NCBI GenBank assembly: GCA_963736525.1
Contig: CAVTPF010000003.1
Span: 28,163-92,162 of the forward strand
Length of the DNA stretch: 64,000 nucleotides
Direction of reading: 5' to 3'
Source: Bog-473 sp963736525
Lineage (GTDB): Bacteria > Actinomycetota > Acidimicrobiia > Acidimicrobiales > RAAP-2
Shown: positions 8,147 through 15,644 of the stretch, one piece after another
How positions within the stretch are numbered: position 1 is the stretch's first letter
How the letters are laid out: each line of letters starts with the position of its first letter
Position numbers and translations under genes: made by a program
The notes under the pieces: model-generated
Database searches by the model: none
Told to the model about the DNA's origin: nothing
The model's input: the letters and a program-made list of their open reading frames with translations, nothing else

Positions 8147-9796
8147 CTAGGAGACCCAGATCTGGGTCGGCCAGAGCACGCCCTCGTCGAAGGCGACGGC
8201 CTTGGAGCCCTGCAACGTGGTCGGGTTCGCGAAGTTCTGCACGTTGGGGTTGGCGACGACGCACCAGGTGTCACGGGCCAACCACAGGTACGGGACGTCC
8301 TCGGCCAGGTACTGGTTGATCAGCTGGTACTCCTTGATCCGGTCGGCCTTGACGTCGGTGGTCCGCCCGGCCACCAGCGCCGTCTGGATCCGGGGGTCGA
8401 CGTTGCGGGCCATGTTGAGCGCCAGCGACCCCGAGGCCAGCTGCGTGGTCCACCACACGTAGTTGAGGTCGGGGTCGACCGCGCCGAACTGGCGCCACAG
8501 CGTTGCCTGGTAGGTGCCGGCCAGCGCGTTGTTGATGATCGTCGACTGGGCGATGATGTTGATGTTCACCTTCATGCCCGCCTGCTGGAACGCCTGCTGC
8601 AGGAACTCGGCGGCCCGCAGGGTGTCCGGGTCGCTCGTGGAATTGAGCGAAAAGGTGGGCTGCTTGCCCGTCTCCTTCTGGACTTGCTGGACGAGCTTGG
8701 CGGCGCCTGACGGGTCGTAGGCGGGGTAGGCGGTCGTGGTGTAGTACTCGCTCCCCGGCAGGAAGAGGCCGTTCATGGGGGCGTCGATGCCCTTGTCGAT
8801 GACCTTGGCGTACTGGGTCCGGTTCACGGACTTGGCCATCGCCTGTCGCAGCGTCGCGTTGTTGAACGGCTCCGCCGCCGTGTTGAGCATGATGCACTGC
8901 ACCGTGGGCTGGCCGATCACCTGCCCGCTGTTGTCGTAGTAGGACCACTTTCTGTCCCCCCGGAACTGCAGCAGGTTGTCGGGGGCGTTGCTGTGCATCA
9001 TGTCGATCTCGCCGGTCACGAGCGAGTCGGCGCGCGAGTTGTAGTTGATGATCGGCTTGTAGGTGATGGAGTCGAGATACGGGAGGCCCTTGCGCCAGTA
9101 GTGGGGGTTCCGGGTGGCGGTCATGTGGCTGTTGGGGACCCAGTCCTGGAAGACGAAGGGACCGGTGCCGATGGGGTTGGAGGTGCCGCCGTCCGGCGCG
9201 TTCAGCATCGATGGCGCGGCGACGTAGCCCGTCTGCGCCTGGGCCAGGTAGTAGGGGAACGGGGCCCACGAGCTCTTCATGGTCAGGGTCACCGCCATCG
9301 GTCCGGTGACCGAGACCCCTTGGATGTTGGTGGCGAATGCGGGTCCGGTGAGCACCGAGGTGGCCTGCTTCTCGATGTTGGTGTACAGGGCCTGGCCATC
9401 GAGCGGCGTGCCGTCGTGGAAGACGATGCCGGGCCGCAGGGTGATGGTGAAGGAGGTGAAGTCCTCGTTCGACGTGATGGACTCGGCCAGATAGGGCTCC
9501 ACGCCACCGGCCGCGTTCACGATGGCGATGGGGTCGAAGACGGTACGACCGTAGAGGAACCCGCCCTCGTCCCACCGCGCCGTCGAGGGGTTGAAGCCGC
9601 TCTCCTCGGTGTCGATGCCGAACGTGACGGAGCCACCGCGCACCGGCTTGGCGTTCGAGATCCCGTTGCGGCCCGCGCCGTTGGTCAGCGCGGCGCCCGC
9701 TTCACCGGCGTCACCCAGCGCGCCGAATATGGCAGCACCGGCACCGAGTGCCAGCCCGCCGGCCAGGAACGACCGTCGGTCAAACGGCTGCGTCAT
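8147..9796 (-). CDS. ABC transporter substrate-binding protein, family 5, Tat-exported
   Basis: A 549-residue extracytoplasmic solute-binding protein of the peptide/nickel/opine family 5. The N-terminus has a twin-arginine signal (DRRSFLAGG, residues 6-14) followed by an Ala/Gly-rich hydrophobic stretch, so export by the Tat route is likely. Family features include the start of the mature domain at GGSVTFGIDTEESGFNP and the segment SITLRPGIVFHDGTPLDG-like motif in the first third. No permease or ATPase gene lies beside it, so the cognate transporter must be elsewhere. The longest frame runs on to 10564 but shadows the peroxiredoxin gene; the ATG at 9796 is the real start. A 16-bp palindrome at 8153-8168 lies inside its last codons. 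Confidence 0.88.
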   Translation of the reverse strand: MTQPFDRRSFLAGGLALGAGAAIFGALGDAGEAGAALTNGAGRNGISNAKPVRGGSVTFGIDTEESGFNPSTARWDEGGFLYGRTVFDPIAIVNAAGGVEPYLAESITSNEDFTSFTITLRPGIVFHDGTPLDGQALYTNIEKQATSVLTGPAFATNIQGVSVTGPMAVTLTMKSSWAPFPYYLAQAQTGYVAAPSMLNAPDGGTSNPIGTGPFVFQDWVPNSHMTATRNPHYWRKGLPYLDSITYKPIINYNSRADSLVTGEIDMMHSNAPDNLLQFRGDRKWSYYDNSGQVIGQPTVQCIMLNTAAEPFNNATLRQAMAKSVNRTQYAKVIDKGIDAPMNGLFLPGSEYYTTTAYPAYDPSGAAKLVQQVQKETGKQPTFSLNSTSDPDTLRAAEFLQQAFQQAGMKVNINIIAQSTIINNALAGTYQATLWRQFGAVDPDLNYVWWTTQLASGSLALNMARNVDPRIQTALVAGRTTDVKADRIKEYQLINQYLAEDVPYLWLARDTWCVVANPNVQNFANPTTLQGSKAVAFDEGVLWPTQIWVS

Positions 9797-9988
9797 CGCT
9801 ACCCCCCAAGGTCTCGATCCCCATGTGGTACGGCTGTGTCGCTGCGGCAGGTTACAACTTCGTGACCGACGGTGGGTGGCAGTCGGTCCGGGGACGGGGG
9901 GTCGATTTGGGGGAGGGTCCCAGGGGTATGACAACCTGGGTCGGGGAACGTCGACGTACCGAGCGCAAGAGGCCAGAGGAGACGTGGA

Positions 9989-10471
9989 ATGACGATCGCA
10001 GTCGGAGACCAGGTGCCCGACGTGAAGGTGTACACCTTCGGTGCCAAGGGCCCCGAGGCAACGACGTCGGCCGATGTGCTGGGCCAGGGCAAGGTCGTGC
10101 TCTTCGGGGTGCCCGGCGCGTTCACGCCGACCTGCTCGGACCACCACCTGCCGGGGTTCGTGCTGCGCGCCGAGGAGCTGCGCGCCAAGGGTGCCGACCG
10201 CGTCGTCTGCGTCTCGGTCAACGACCCGTTCGTCATGGGGGCCTGGGGCAAGGACCAGAACGTCGGGAGCTCCGTTGTCATGCTGGCCGACGGCAACGGT
10301 GAGCTGACCGAGGCGATGGGTCTCACCATGGATGGTCGCGGCTTCGGACTCGGCTCGCGCTCGCAGCGCTACGCGGCGATCCTCGACGACGGCGTCGTCA
10401 CCTGGCTCGCCGTCGAGCCGGGGCCAGGGCTGAGCGTCAGCTCGGTCGAAGAGGTCCTTGCCGCCCTCTGA
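9989..10471 (+). CDS. Peroxiredoxin, Prx5-like (redoxin)
   Basis: A 160-residue thiol peroxidase that reduces hydrogen peroxide or organic peroxides. The peroxidatic cysteine is Cys49 in PGAFTPTCSDHHLPGF, the Prx5-type T-x-x-C motif. Length matches bacterial and plant type II peroxiredoxins. No second conserved Cys at a typical resolving position was noticed, so an external thiol such as mycothiol or thioredoxin is probably needed. An AGAGGAGA ribosome binding site precedes the ATG. It is divergent from the Tat-exported binding protein. Confidence 0.9.
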   Translation: MTIAVGDQVPDVKVYTFGAKGPEATTSADVLGQGKVVLFGVPGAFTPTCSDHHLPGFVLRAEELRAKGADRVVCVSVNDPFVMGAWGKDQNVGSSVVMLADGNGELTEAMGLTMDGRGFGLGSRSQRYAAILDDGVVTWLAVEPGPGLSVSSVEEVLAAL

Positions 10472-10578
10472 GCGAGGCCGCGGTTGGCGCCAGGGGACGG
10501 CGCTCGTCCCGCCGGGAACCGACGCCGCCTCCGTATGACGTGCCCGGAGCGACTCGGTGGTCACGCCTTGGAGGTCTC

Positions 10579-10669
10579 AACTCGGCCTTGACATGCAACT
10601 CGGCCTTGACATGCAACTCGGCCTTGACATGCAACTCGGCCCTTGACATGCAACTCGGCCTTGACATGC
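10579..10669 (+). repeat. Five tandem 18-bp repeats each containing TTGACA
   Basis: The unit AACTCGGCCTTGACATGC is repeated five times head to tail. Spacing is 18, 18, 19 and 18 bp because one copy has an extra C. Each unit holds a perfect -35 hexamer TTGACA, at 10588, 10606, 10624, 10643 and 10661. The array lies 22 bp before the palindrome and 69 bp before the start of the ArsR-type gene. It is not a CRISPR, since the units abut with no spacers. Confidence 0.9.
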
Positions 10670-10691
10670 AACCGGATGGCTGCTTGAGTAT

Positions 10692-10717
10692 GTCATGCAG
10701 CCGTATGGCTGCATGAC
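10692..10717 (+). promoter_or_regulatory. 26-bp palindrome, probable operator of the ArsR-SRPBCC gene
   Basis: GTCATGCAGCC and GGCTGCATGAC are perfect 11-bp inverted arms around a GTAT centre. The palindrome sits between the TTGACA repeats and the ATG at 10739. ArsR-family dimers bind such palindromes and repress their own promoters. Autoregulation is inferred from position. Confidence 0.65.
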
Positions 10718-10738
10718 TGAGGACGAGCGGTACCAACG

Positions 10739-11551
10739 ATGCGAGACATGGATGCGGCCTTCAGGGCCCTGGGAGACCCGGCCCGGCGCCGGCTCCTCGA
10801 CAGGCTGAACGAGCACAACGGGCTGACCCTGACCGAGCTCTGCACCGGCATGGGCATGACCCGCCAGTCGGTGTCCAAGCACCTCGACGTGCTGGAGGCG
10901 GCGGAGCTGGTGACCACGCTCCGGCGTGGCCGGCAGAAGCTGCACTACCTGAACGCGGCACCCATCGGGGACATCGCGGACCGCTGGATCCACCGGTACG
11001 ACCGGGCGCGGGCGGAGGCCCTGTCCGATCTCAAGACGGCACTGGAGGCCACCCCCATGGACAAGACGACCTTCGTCTACACGACCTACATCAACGCGAC
11101 ACCCGAACGCGTGTGGCAAGGCCTCACCGACCCAGCCTTCACCACGCGCTACTGGGGCGGCGTGTCCTTCCCGACGGACTGGAGCGAGGGCTCCACCTAC
11201 GACGTCGCCTACGAGGACGCCGACCTCGTGATCCGCCATCCCGAACAGGTCATTCTCGAATCGGACCCTTACCGGCGACTCGCGTACACGTGGCACACCT
11301 TCACCCCGGAGTGGGCGTCGCGTCATGGTTTCGACGACGAGACCTTGGCCAGGTGGCGCAGCGAGCCGCGCTCCAAGGTCGCGTTCGACATAGAGGACGC
11401 CGGCCGGGGCGTCGTGAAGCTGACCGTCGTCCACGACGGCTTCGAGCCCGGCAGCAGCGTCCTGCAGGGAGTCAGCAACGGCTGGCCTGCCGTCTTCGCC
11501 AGCCTCAAGTCGCTGCTCGAGACCGGCGCTGCGCTGCCCATGTCCGCCTAG
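10739..11551 (+). CDS. ArsR-family regulator fused to an SRPBCC (AHSA1-like) domain
   Basis: A 270-residue fusion. Residues 1-100 form a winged helix of the ArsR type, with FRALGDPARRRLLDRL, the recognition region MTRQSVSKHLDVLEAAELV and the wing RRGRQKLHYLN. Residues from about 108 form an SRPBCC domain of the Aha1/AHSA1 kind: TTYINATPERVWQGLTDP, then RYWGG, then HTFTPEW. SRPBCC domains have a deep hydrophobic pocket, so the fusion could be a one-component sensor of a hydrophobic small molecule. The metal-binding cysteines of metal-sensing ArsR proteins are absent. It has its own palindrome and tandem repeats upstream and lies 148 bp ahead of the PadR-ABC pair. Confidence 0.85.
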   Translation: MRDMDAAFRALGDPARRRLLDRLNEHNGLTLTELCTGMGMTRQSVSKHLDVLEAAELVTTLRRGRQKLHYLNAAPIGDIADRWIHRYDRARAEALSDLKTALEATPMDKTTFVYTTYINATPERVWQGLTDPAFTTRYWGGVSFPTDWSEGSTYDVAYEDADLVIRHPEQVILESDPYRRLAYTWHTFTPEWASRHGFDDETLARWRSEPRSKVAFDIEDAGRGVVKLTVVHDGFEPGSSVLQGVSNGWPAVFASLKSLLETGAALPMSA

Positions 11552-11663
11552 GGTCGGCTCGCTCGGCCACGCCATCTGGGTCCATCCCAGTACCGCGTCC
11601 ACGCGCCGGCACGGGCGCGCCCGCCCCGAGCTTCTCCCCTTGCACTACTGCAGCCCAGCCGCT

Positions 11664-11682
11664 TAGAATACCCAGTATTCTA
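11664..11682 (+). promoter_or_regulatory. Inverted repeat, probable PadR operator
   Basis: TAGAATAC and GTATTCTA are perfect 8-bp arms around CCA, an AT-rich site in GC-rich DNA, 17 bp before the padR ATG. PadR proteins commonly repress their own operon through such sites. Binding by the adjacent regulator is inferred. Confidence 0.6.
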
Positions 11683-11699
11683 CTTCGATAGAGGCGCAC

Positions 11700-12290
11700 A
11701 TGAGCATCCGTCATGCCCTGCTGGCCCTCCTCAGCGAGGGGCCCAAGTACGGGTTGCAACTGCGTCAGGAGTTCGAGGTCAGGACCGGCGAGATCTGGCC
11801 GCTCAACGTAGGGCAGGTCTACACGACGTTGCAGCGACTGGAGCGTGACGGTCTCGTCGAGTCCGACGACGCGGCGGACGACGGGCCCCAGAAGGGCTTC
11901 CACATCACCGCCGAGGGCGAGGCGGAGCTGGCGGGGTGGCTGCGCACACCGCCCGATTTCTCCTCGCCGCCGCGCGACGAGCTGGTGATCAAGGTGCTCG
12001 TCGCCCTCGGGCTCCCGGGCGTCGACGTGCACGAGGTCGTGCAGGTGCACCGGCGCTACCTCGTGGAGCTGATGCAGCAGTGGACCCGCCTGAAGGAGGA
12101 CGAGTCCCGCTTCGACCTCAATTTCGCGCTGGTGGTCGACGCCGAGCTGTTCCGCCTCGACTCGCTGATCAGATGGCTGGACACGGCCGATGGCCGCCTC
12201 AAGAAGGCCGCCGCGGGCGAGCTCGCGCCGGCAGCACCGCAGCCGTTCCCACTCCCCAAGGCGCGGCGCAAGGTGGGGTCGGGGTCATGA
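11700..12290 (+). CDS. PadR-family transcriptional regulator
   Basis: A 196-residue regulator. The N-terminal winged helix is typical PadR: MSIRHALLALLSEGPKYGLQL, then GQVYTTLQRLERDGLVE and a wing ending KGFHITAEGEAEL. The C-terminal half is the helical PadR dimerisation domain. Regulators of this subgroup usually control a following ABC transporter of the MacB/FtsX kind, and that is the arrangement here. The TGA overlaps the ATG of the ATPase gene in an ATGA, showing translational coupling. A perfect inverted repeat just upstream suggests autorepression. Confidence 0.9.
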   Translation: MSIRHALLALLSEGPKYGLQLRQEFEVRTGEIWPLNVGQVYTTLQRLERDGLVESDDAADDGPQKGFHITAEGEAELAGWLRTPPDFSSPPRDELVIKVLVALGLPGVDVHEVVQVHRRYLVELMQQWTRLKEDESRFDLNFALVVDAELFRLDSLIRWLDTADGRLKKAAAGELAPAAPQPFPLPKARRKVGSGS

Positions 12291-13009
12291 GCTATTTGGA
12301 GCTGCGGGGCGTCTCGAAGGTGTACGGCGAGGGCGCGGCCGAGGTCCAGGCCCTCCGGGGCATCGAACTGTCCGTGGACGCAGGGTCGCTCGTCGCCGTC
12401 ATGGGGGCCAGCGGCTCGGGTAAGAGCACGCTGCTCACCATCGCCGGCAGCCTCGAGGACCCGACCGAGGGCGAGGTGTACCTCGACGGCACCCCGCTGA
12501 CGAGGCAGTCGCGCAACGGCAAGGCGCGTCTGCGCCGTCAGTCGATCGGCTACGTCTTCCAGGACTACAACCTCCTGGCCGGTCTCAGCGCGCTGGAGAA
12601 CGTCTCGCTCCCTCTCGAGCTGGACGGCGTCCCCGCCCGCAGGGCCCAGAGCATCGGCATGGAGTCGCTCGAGGATCTCGGCCTGGCCGACCGGGCCCAC
12701 CACTATCCCGACCAGCTCTCCGGCGGAGAGCGTCAGCGCGTCGCCATCGCCCGCGCCGTGGTGGGCCAGCGCCGGCTGCTCTTAGCCGACGAACCCTCGG
12801 GAGCGCTCGACTCGACGAACGGCGAGGCCGTGATGCGCCTCGTGCTCGCGGCCTGCCATCGCGGCATGGCGGCGGTCGTCGTCACGCATGACGCGCAGCT
12901 GGCCTCTTGGGCCGACCGCGTGATCTTCCTGCGCGACGGGCGCATCGTCGACCAGACGATGCCGATCGAGAGCCCGGAGTCGTTCCTCGCGCACAGTCAG
13001 CACCCATGA
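12287..13009 (+). CDS. ABC transporter ATP-binding protein (MacB/LolD type)
   Basis: A 240-residue single ABC ATPase with every catalytic motif: Walker A GASGSGKST, Q-loop FQDYNLL, signature LSGGERQRVAIARA, Walker B LLLADEPSGALDS and the H-loop VVTHD. It belongs to the group that pairs with FtsX-like permeases for mechanotransmission or lipid/peptide export. The expected permease gene is missing: after the ATGA overlap only 12 codons remain before a stop. The ATPase may work with a permease encoded elsewhere or be a relic. It is translationally coupled to padR. Confidence 0.9.
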   Translation: MSYLELRGVSKVYGEGAAEVQALRGIELSVDAGSLVAVMGASGSGKSTLLTIAGSLEDPTEGEVYLDGTPLTRQSRNGKARLRRQSIGYVFQDYNLLAGLSALENVSLPLELDGVPARRAQSIGMESLEDLGLADRAHHYPDQLSGGERQRVAIARAVVGQRRLLLADEPSGALDSTNGEAVMRLVLAACHRGMAAVVVTHDAQLASWADRVIFLRDGRIVDQTMPIESPESFLAHSQHP

Positions 13010-13044
13010 CCGTCGACCTCCTGCGCGGCTCGGTCATCCGCTGA
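13006..13044 (+). pseudogene. 12-codon stub at the position of an FtsX-like permease start
   Basis: An ATG overlapping the ATPase stop (ATGA) opens MTVDLLRGSVIR and then hits TGA. In PadR-ABC operons the permease begins in exactly this overlapping position, with a short basic cytoplasmic N-terminus before its first membrane helix. The stub fits the first codons of such a permease, and the rest is gone. It could also be chance. The stop lies inside a terminator-like hairpin. Confidence 0.45.
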
Positions 13045-13058
13045 GCCGAGAGGCTCAG
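13041..13058. terminator. Hairpin between convergent genes
   Basis: CTGAGCC-GAGA-GGCTCAG forms a perfect 7-bp stem with a 4-base loop between the PadR-ABC operon and the convergent sulfotransferase gene, whose stop lies inside it. It has no T-tract, so termination efficiency is uncertain; it could serve both directions. Confidence 0.5.
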
Positions 13059-14317
13059 GGTTCCGTGCGCACGTCGAAACGCTCCGCGTAGAAGGCCAGC
13101 GCCTTCCGCCGCTCGGCCGCATCCAGCCCGAACTCACCCAGGTCGTAGAGGACCGCGCCGTGTCGCCCGCGGGGATGGTCCGCCATGAAGGCCGCCATCG
13201 CCGTCCGGGAACGCTCGTCGAGGGGCTGGCCCGCCAGTTCGTACACGCGGCCCACCATGGCCAGATCGTCAGCCATGAATTCGTCGAACCGTACGTCGAT
13301 GGTGTGCGTGTCCGGCAGCACAGCACGGTCCTCGGCACAGCGGCGGAGCATGCGTTCGAGCCGGTCGCTCCAATAGCTGCCCAAACCCTTGACGTCGACG
13401 CGGTCTCTGGTCAGCCGGGCCGTGTAGGCGAGCATCGTCAACATCGACGCCGTCACCGAGACGGGATCGCGGTGGGTGACGACGAACGTGGCGTCGGGGA
13501 ACGTCTCGAGAAGGGCGGGGAACTGCTCGAGGTGCTGGGGCGATTTGAGCACCCAACGGGTGCCGCCTCGGAGCCACTGGAGGACCTTCAGGATCTTGAG
13601 CAGGTACGCGTAGGAGGAGCGCTGGTCGTGGGTCAGGTAGTAGTCCCGCCACGCGGGCATGGGTGCCGTCGTCTCGAAGAGCATGGACGAGAAGTCAATG
13701 GCGAGCAGCTGGATCTCCTCGTGCGCATGCTCCACCGTCATCTCGTGCATCCGCTTGAAGTAGGGCATCGTGGCGTCCAGGAACGAGAGGGCCAGCGCCG
13801 TGCGCTCCAGGCGGGGGTCGGGCGCTCCCGGCAAGGGTTGCTCCCGCTCGGCCAGCACGGGCTCGAGGCTCTCCCAGTAGGGGAGTGTGCGCAGAGCGGG
13901 GTCGGCGGACATGAGGTTGTGCAGGTGGGTCGTGCCGGTCCGCGGCAGCCCGCAGATGACGATCGGCGCCGCGATCCGCTCTTCGAGGATCTCGGGGTGA
14001 CGCCGGACCACGTCTTCCACGAGGAGCCGGTTTTTTAGCAACCCCAACACGAACGTGTGCTGTTGGAGGACCCCGGCGCCATTGAACCCGCCCTCCTCGC
14101 GCATGGCCCGGCACAGCACATCGAGCCGCTCTTCGAAGTCGTGGGAGCCGAAGCTCTCCAGGCCGGTCTCGGTCCGAGCGGCCGCGATGAGACCCTCGGG
14201 GTCCAGCTCCAGCGGCGCACCGGCCTCTTCCATGAAGTCGAGGATCGACCGGGCCTCGTCGCTGAAGCGCGGCTCGGCCAGGTCGTCGATGCGGACGGGC
14301 GACGGGCGCGCGGTCAC
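13055..14317 (-). CDS. Sulfotransferase family protein
   Basis: A 420-residue cytoplasmic sulfotransferase that would move a sulfuryl group from PAPS to a small molecule. The 5'-phosphosulfate loop is ICGLPRTGTTHLHNLM and the 3'-phosphate-binding segment is TFVVTHRDPVSVTASM. These long actinobacterial sulfotransferase-like proteins often sit beside lipid or steroid genes; the acceptor is unknown. The GTG at 14317 overlaps the stop of the upstream DUF1214 gene as GTGA, so the two genes are translationally coupled. The raw frame running to 15265 is a shadow over that neighbour. Confidence 0.88.
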   Translation of the reverse strand: MTARPSPVRIDDLAEPRFSDEARSILDFMEEAGAPLELDPEGLIAAARTETGLESFGSHDFEERLDVLCRAMREEGGFNGAGVLQQHTFVLGLLKNRLLVEDVVRRHPEILEERIAAPIVICGLPRTGTTHLHNLMSADPALRTLPYWESLEPVLAEREQPLPGAPDPRLERTALALSFLDATMPYFKRMHEMTVEHAHEEIQLLAIDFSSMLFETTAPMPAWRDYYLTHDQRSSYAYLLKILKVLQWLRGGTRWVLKSPQHLEQFPALLETFPDATFVVTHRDPVSVTASMLTMLAYTARLTRDRVDVKGLGSYWSDRLERMLRRCAEDRAVLPDTHTIDVRFDEFMADDLAMVGRVYELAGQPLDERSRTAMAAFMADHPRGRHGAVLYDLGEFGLDAAERRKALAFYAERFDVRTEP

Positions 14318-15381
14318 TGCACCGCCGGCCGGACGACCGCCACCACGGGCGCCTCGGGCGTGTGGGCGGGGAGGAACCAGCGGAACCAGATGCGCCCTCG
14401 CATGTGGCCCGCGGTCGACACCCAGTTGGGATGGCCCGGATCCCGCGCCGCCACGACGATGGTCCACGAGCCGTCGTCCTCGTAGACCACCTGCGCGCCG
14501 TTGATCGTCACGCGCTCGTAGTCGTAGTTGTACGTGTGCAGGAGGGGATTCCACAGGCACATGTTCCAGAAGGCGCACTCGGGCGATCGACCGCGGATCT
14601 CCAGAGCCTCGTCCTCCTCCAGCTCGAAGGCGCCCATGGCGTACGCGGCGTCCCCGGCCGCCCATCCGAAAGTGACGGTCGGGACGGGGTAGGGCGGGTC
14701 GATGGTGTTCGGCGCAGCGGGCGGCAGGGGGACGATGCTGGCCTGCTCGCGCACCCAGGTCGCCATGGCCCGCAGGCGACGGGCCAGGTCGGCGTCGTCC
14801 TCGCGGCACCGCGCGGGGGGATCGGCCGCCTCGATGAGCCAGGACGCGCGCCGGCCCTTTGCGGGATCCTCGAGATAGTCGCGCGTGATCACGGCCACGG
14901 CGTCCGGCTCCAGCTTCACCCACGTCATCCCCGGTTCGGAGGGAGGCCCGGGCGAGAGCGCGACACGGATCGAACCGCTCCGGTCCGGCACGGCGTCCCG
15001 ACTGTTGACGGTGCCCACGATGCGCTCGGAGTACCGCCCGTCGTTGGGGCCCCCGTAGACGGTGAGCGAGAGGTACACGGCATCGCCCGGCCGCACCGTC
15101 ACCTGATAGCTGCGGGACGGGTCGACGGGTGCGTAGCAATAGAAGGCGTCGGCGTTGTCCCCGCCCCATTTCTTGTAGGGCCCCACGATCTCGACGAAGC
15201 GAGGCCGCCCCGTGTCGGCCCAGAGGTTGACGTCCGCGGCGACCTGCAGGATCGAGAGGATCCACTTGTGCGCCTCGAGCAGCGTGACCGGATCCTCGGC
15301 CAGCTGCTCGGACATGCGGCGGTGCGTGGCCGCGACCTCGGCCAGGAGCTCGGTGAACGCACGTTCGGTCTCGGTGGCCAT
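14314..15381 (-). CDS. DUF1214 domain-containing protein
   Basis: A 355-residue protein with the DUF1214 beta-sandwich signature near its C-terminus: WNMCLWNPLLHTYNYDY, then GSWTIVVAARDPGHPNWV and a final RWFLPAHTPEAPVVAV. No signal peptide or membrane helix is seen, so it is probably cytoplasmic. DUF1214/DUF1254 proteins are of unknown activity. Coupling to the sulfotransferase by GTGA suggests the two act on the same metabolite. The gene opens the operon, and the 263 bp upstream separates it from the divergent GGDEF-EAL gene. Confidence 0.82.
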   Translation of the reverse strand: MATETERAFTELLAEVAATHRRMSEQLAEDPVTLLEAHKWILSILQVAADVNLWADTGRPRFVEIVGPYKKWGGDNADAFYCYAPVDPSRSYQVTVRPGDAVYLSLTVYGGPNDGRYSERIVGTVNSRDAVPDRSGSIRVALSPGPPSEPGMTWVKLEPDAVAVITRDYLEDPAKGRRASWLIEAADPPARCREDDADLARRLRAMATWVREQASIVPLPPAAPNTIDPPYPVPTVTFGWAAGDAAYAMGAFELEEDEALEIRGRSPECAFWNMCLWNPLLHTYNYDYERVTINGAQVVYEDDGSWTIVVAARDPGHPNWVSTAGHMRGRIWFRWFLPAHTPEAPVVAVVRPAVQ

Positions 15382-15644
15382 GTTTTTCCCCCGCTGGTTG
15401 CGTCAGGCCGATCCTAGAGAGGCCACGCCCGGGACTCCGTGGAGGCCTGGCGGAAGCGGTTTCCAGAGCTGGCCGTCACGGATCAGAACGCGTCTCCGGA
15501 TCCGCTGAGCGACATGGGCGTGCGCCGGTCGACACCGGTTTGACCGCGCACCGGGCGGAAAGTCCAGGTTGAGCCACGTTTCCGCCCGGCGTCCCCTCAC
15601 ATCTCGGCGTCAAGTCACGGCCAATTCCCGCCGATATGTGACAC

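Noticed and set aside
8153..8168. 16-bp palindrome as a terminator for the ABC-F gene
   Set aside because: It lies within the last codons of the opposing binding-protein gene and has no loop or T-tract, so it may be chance.
10579..10669. Tandem repeats as a CRISPR array
   Set aside because: The units abut without spacers, and no cas genes are near.
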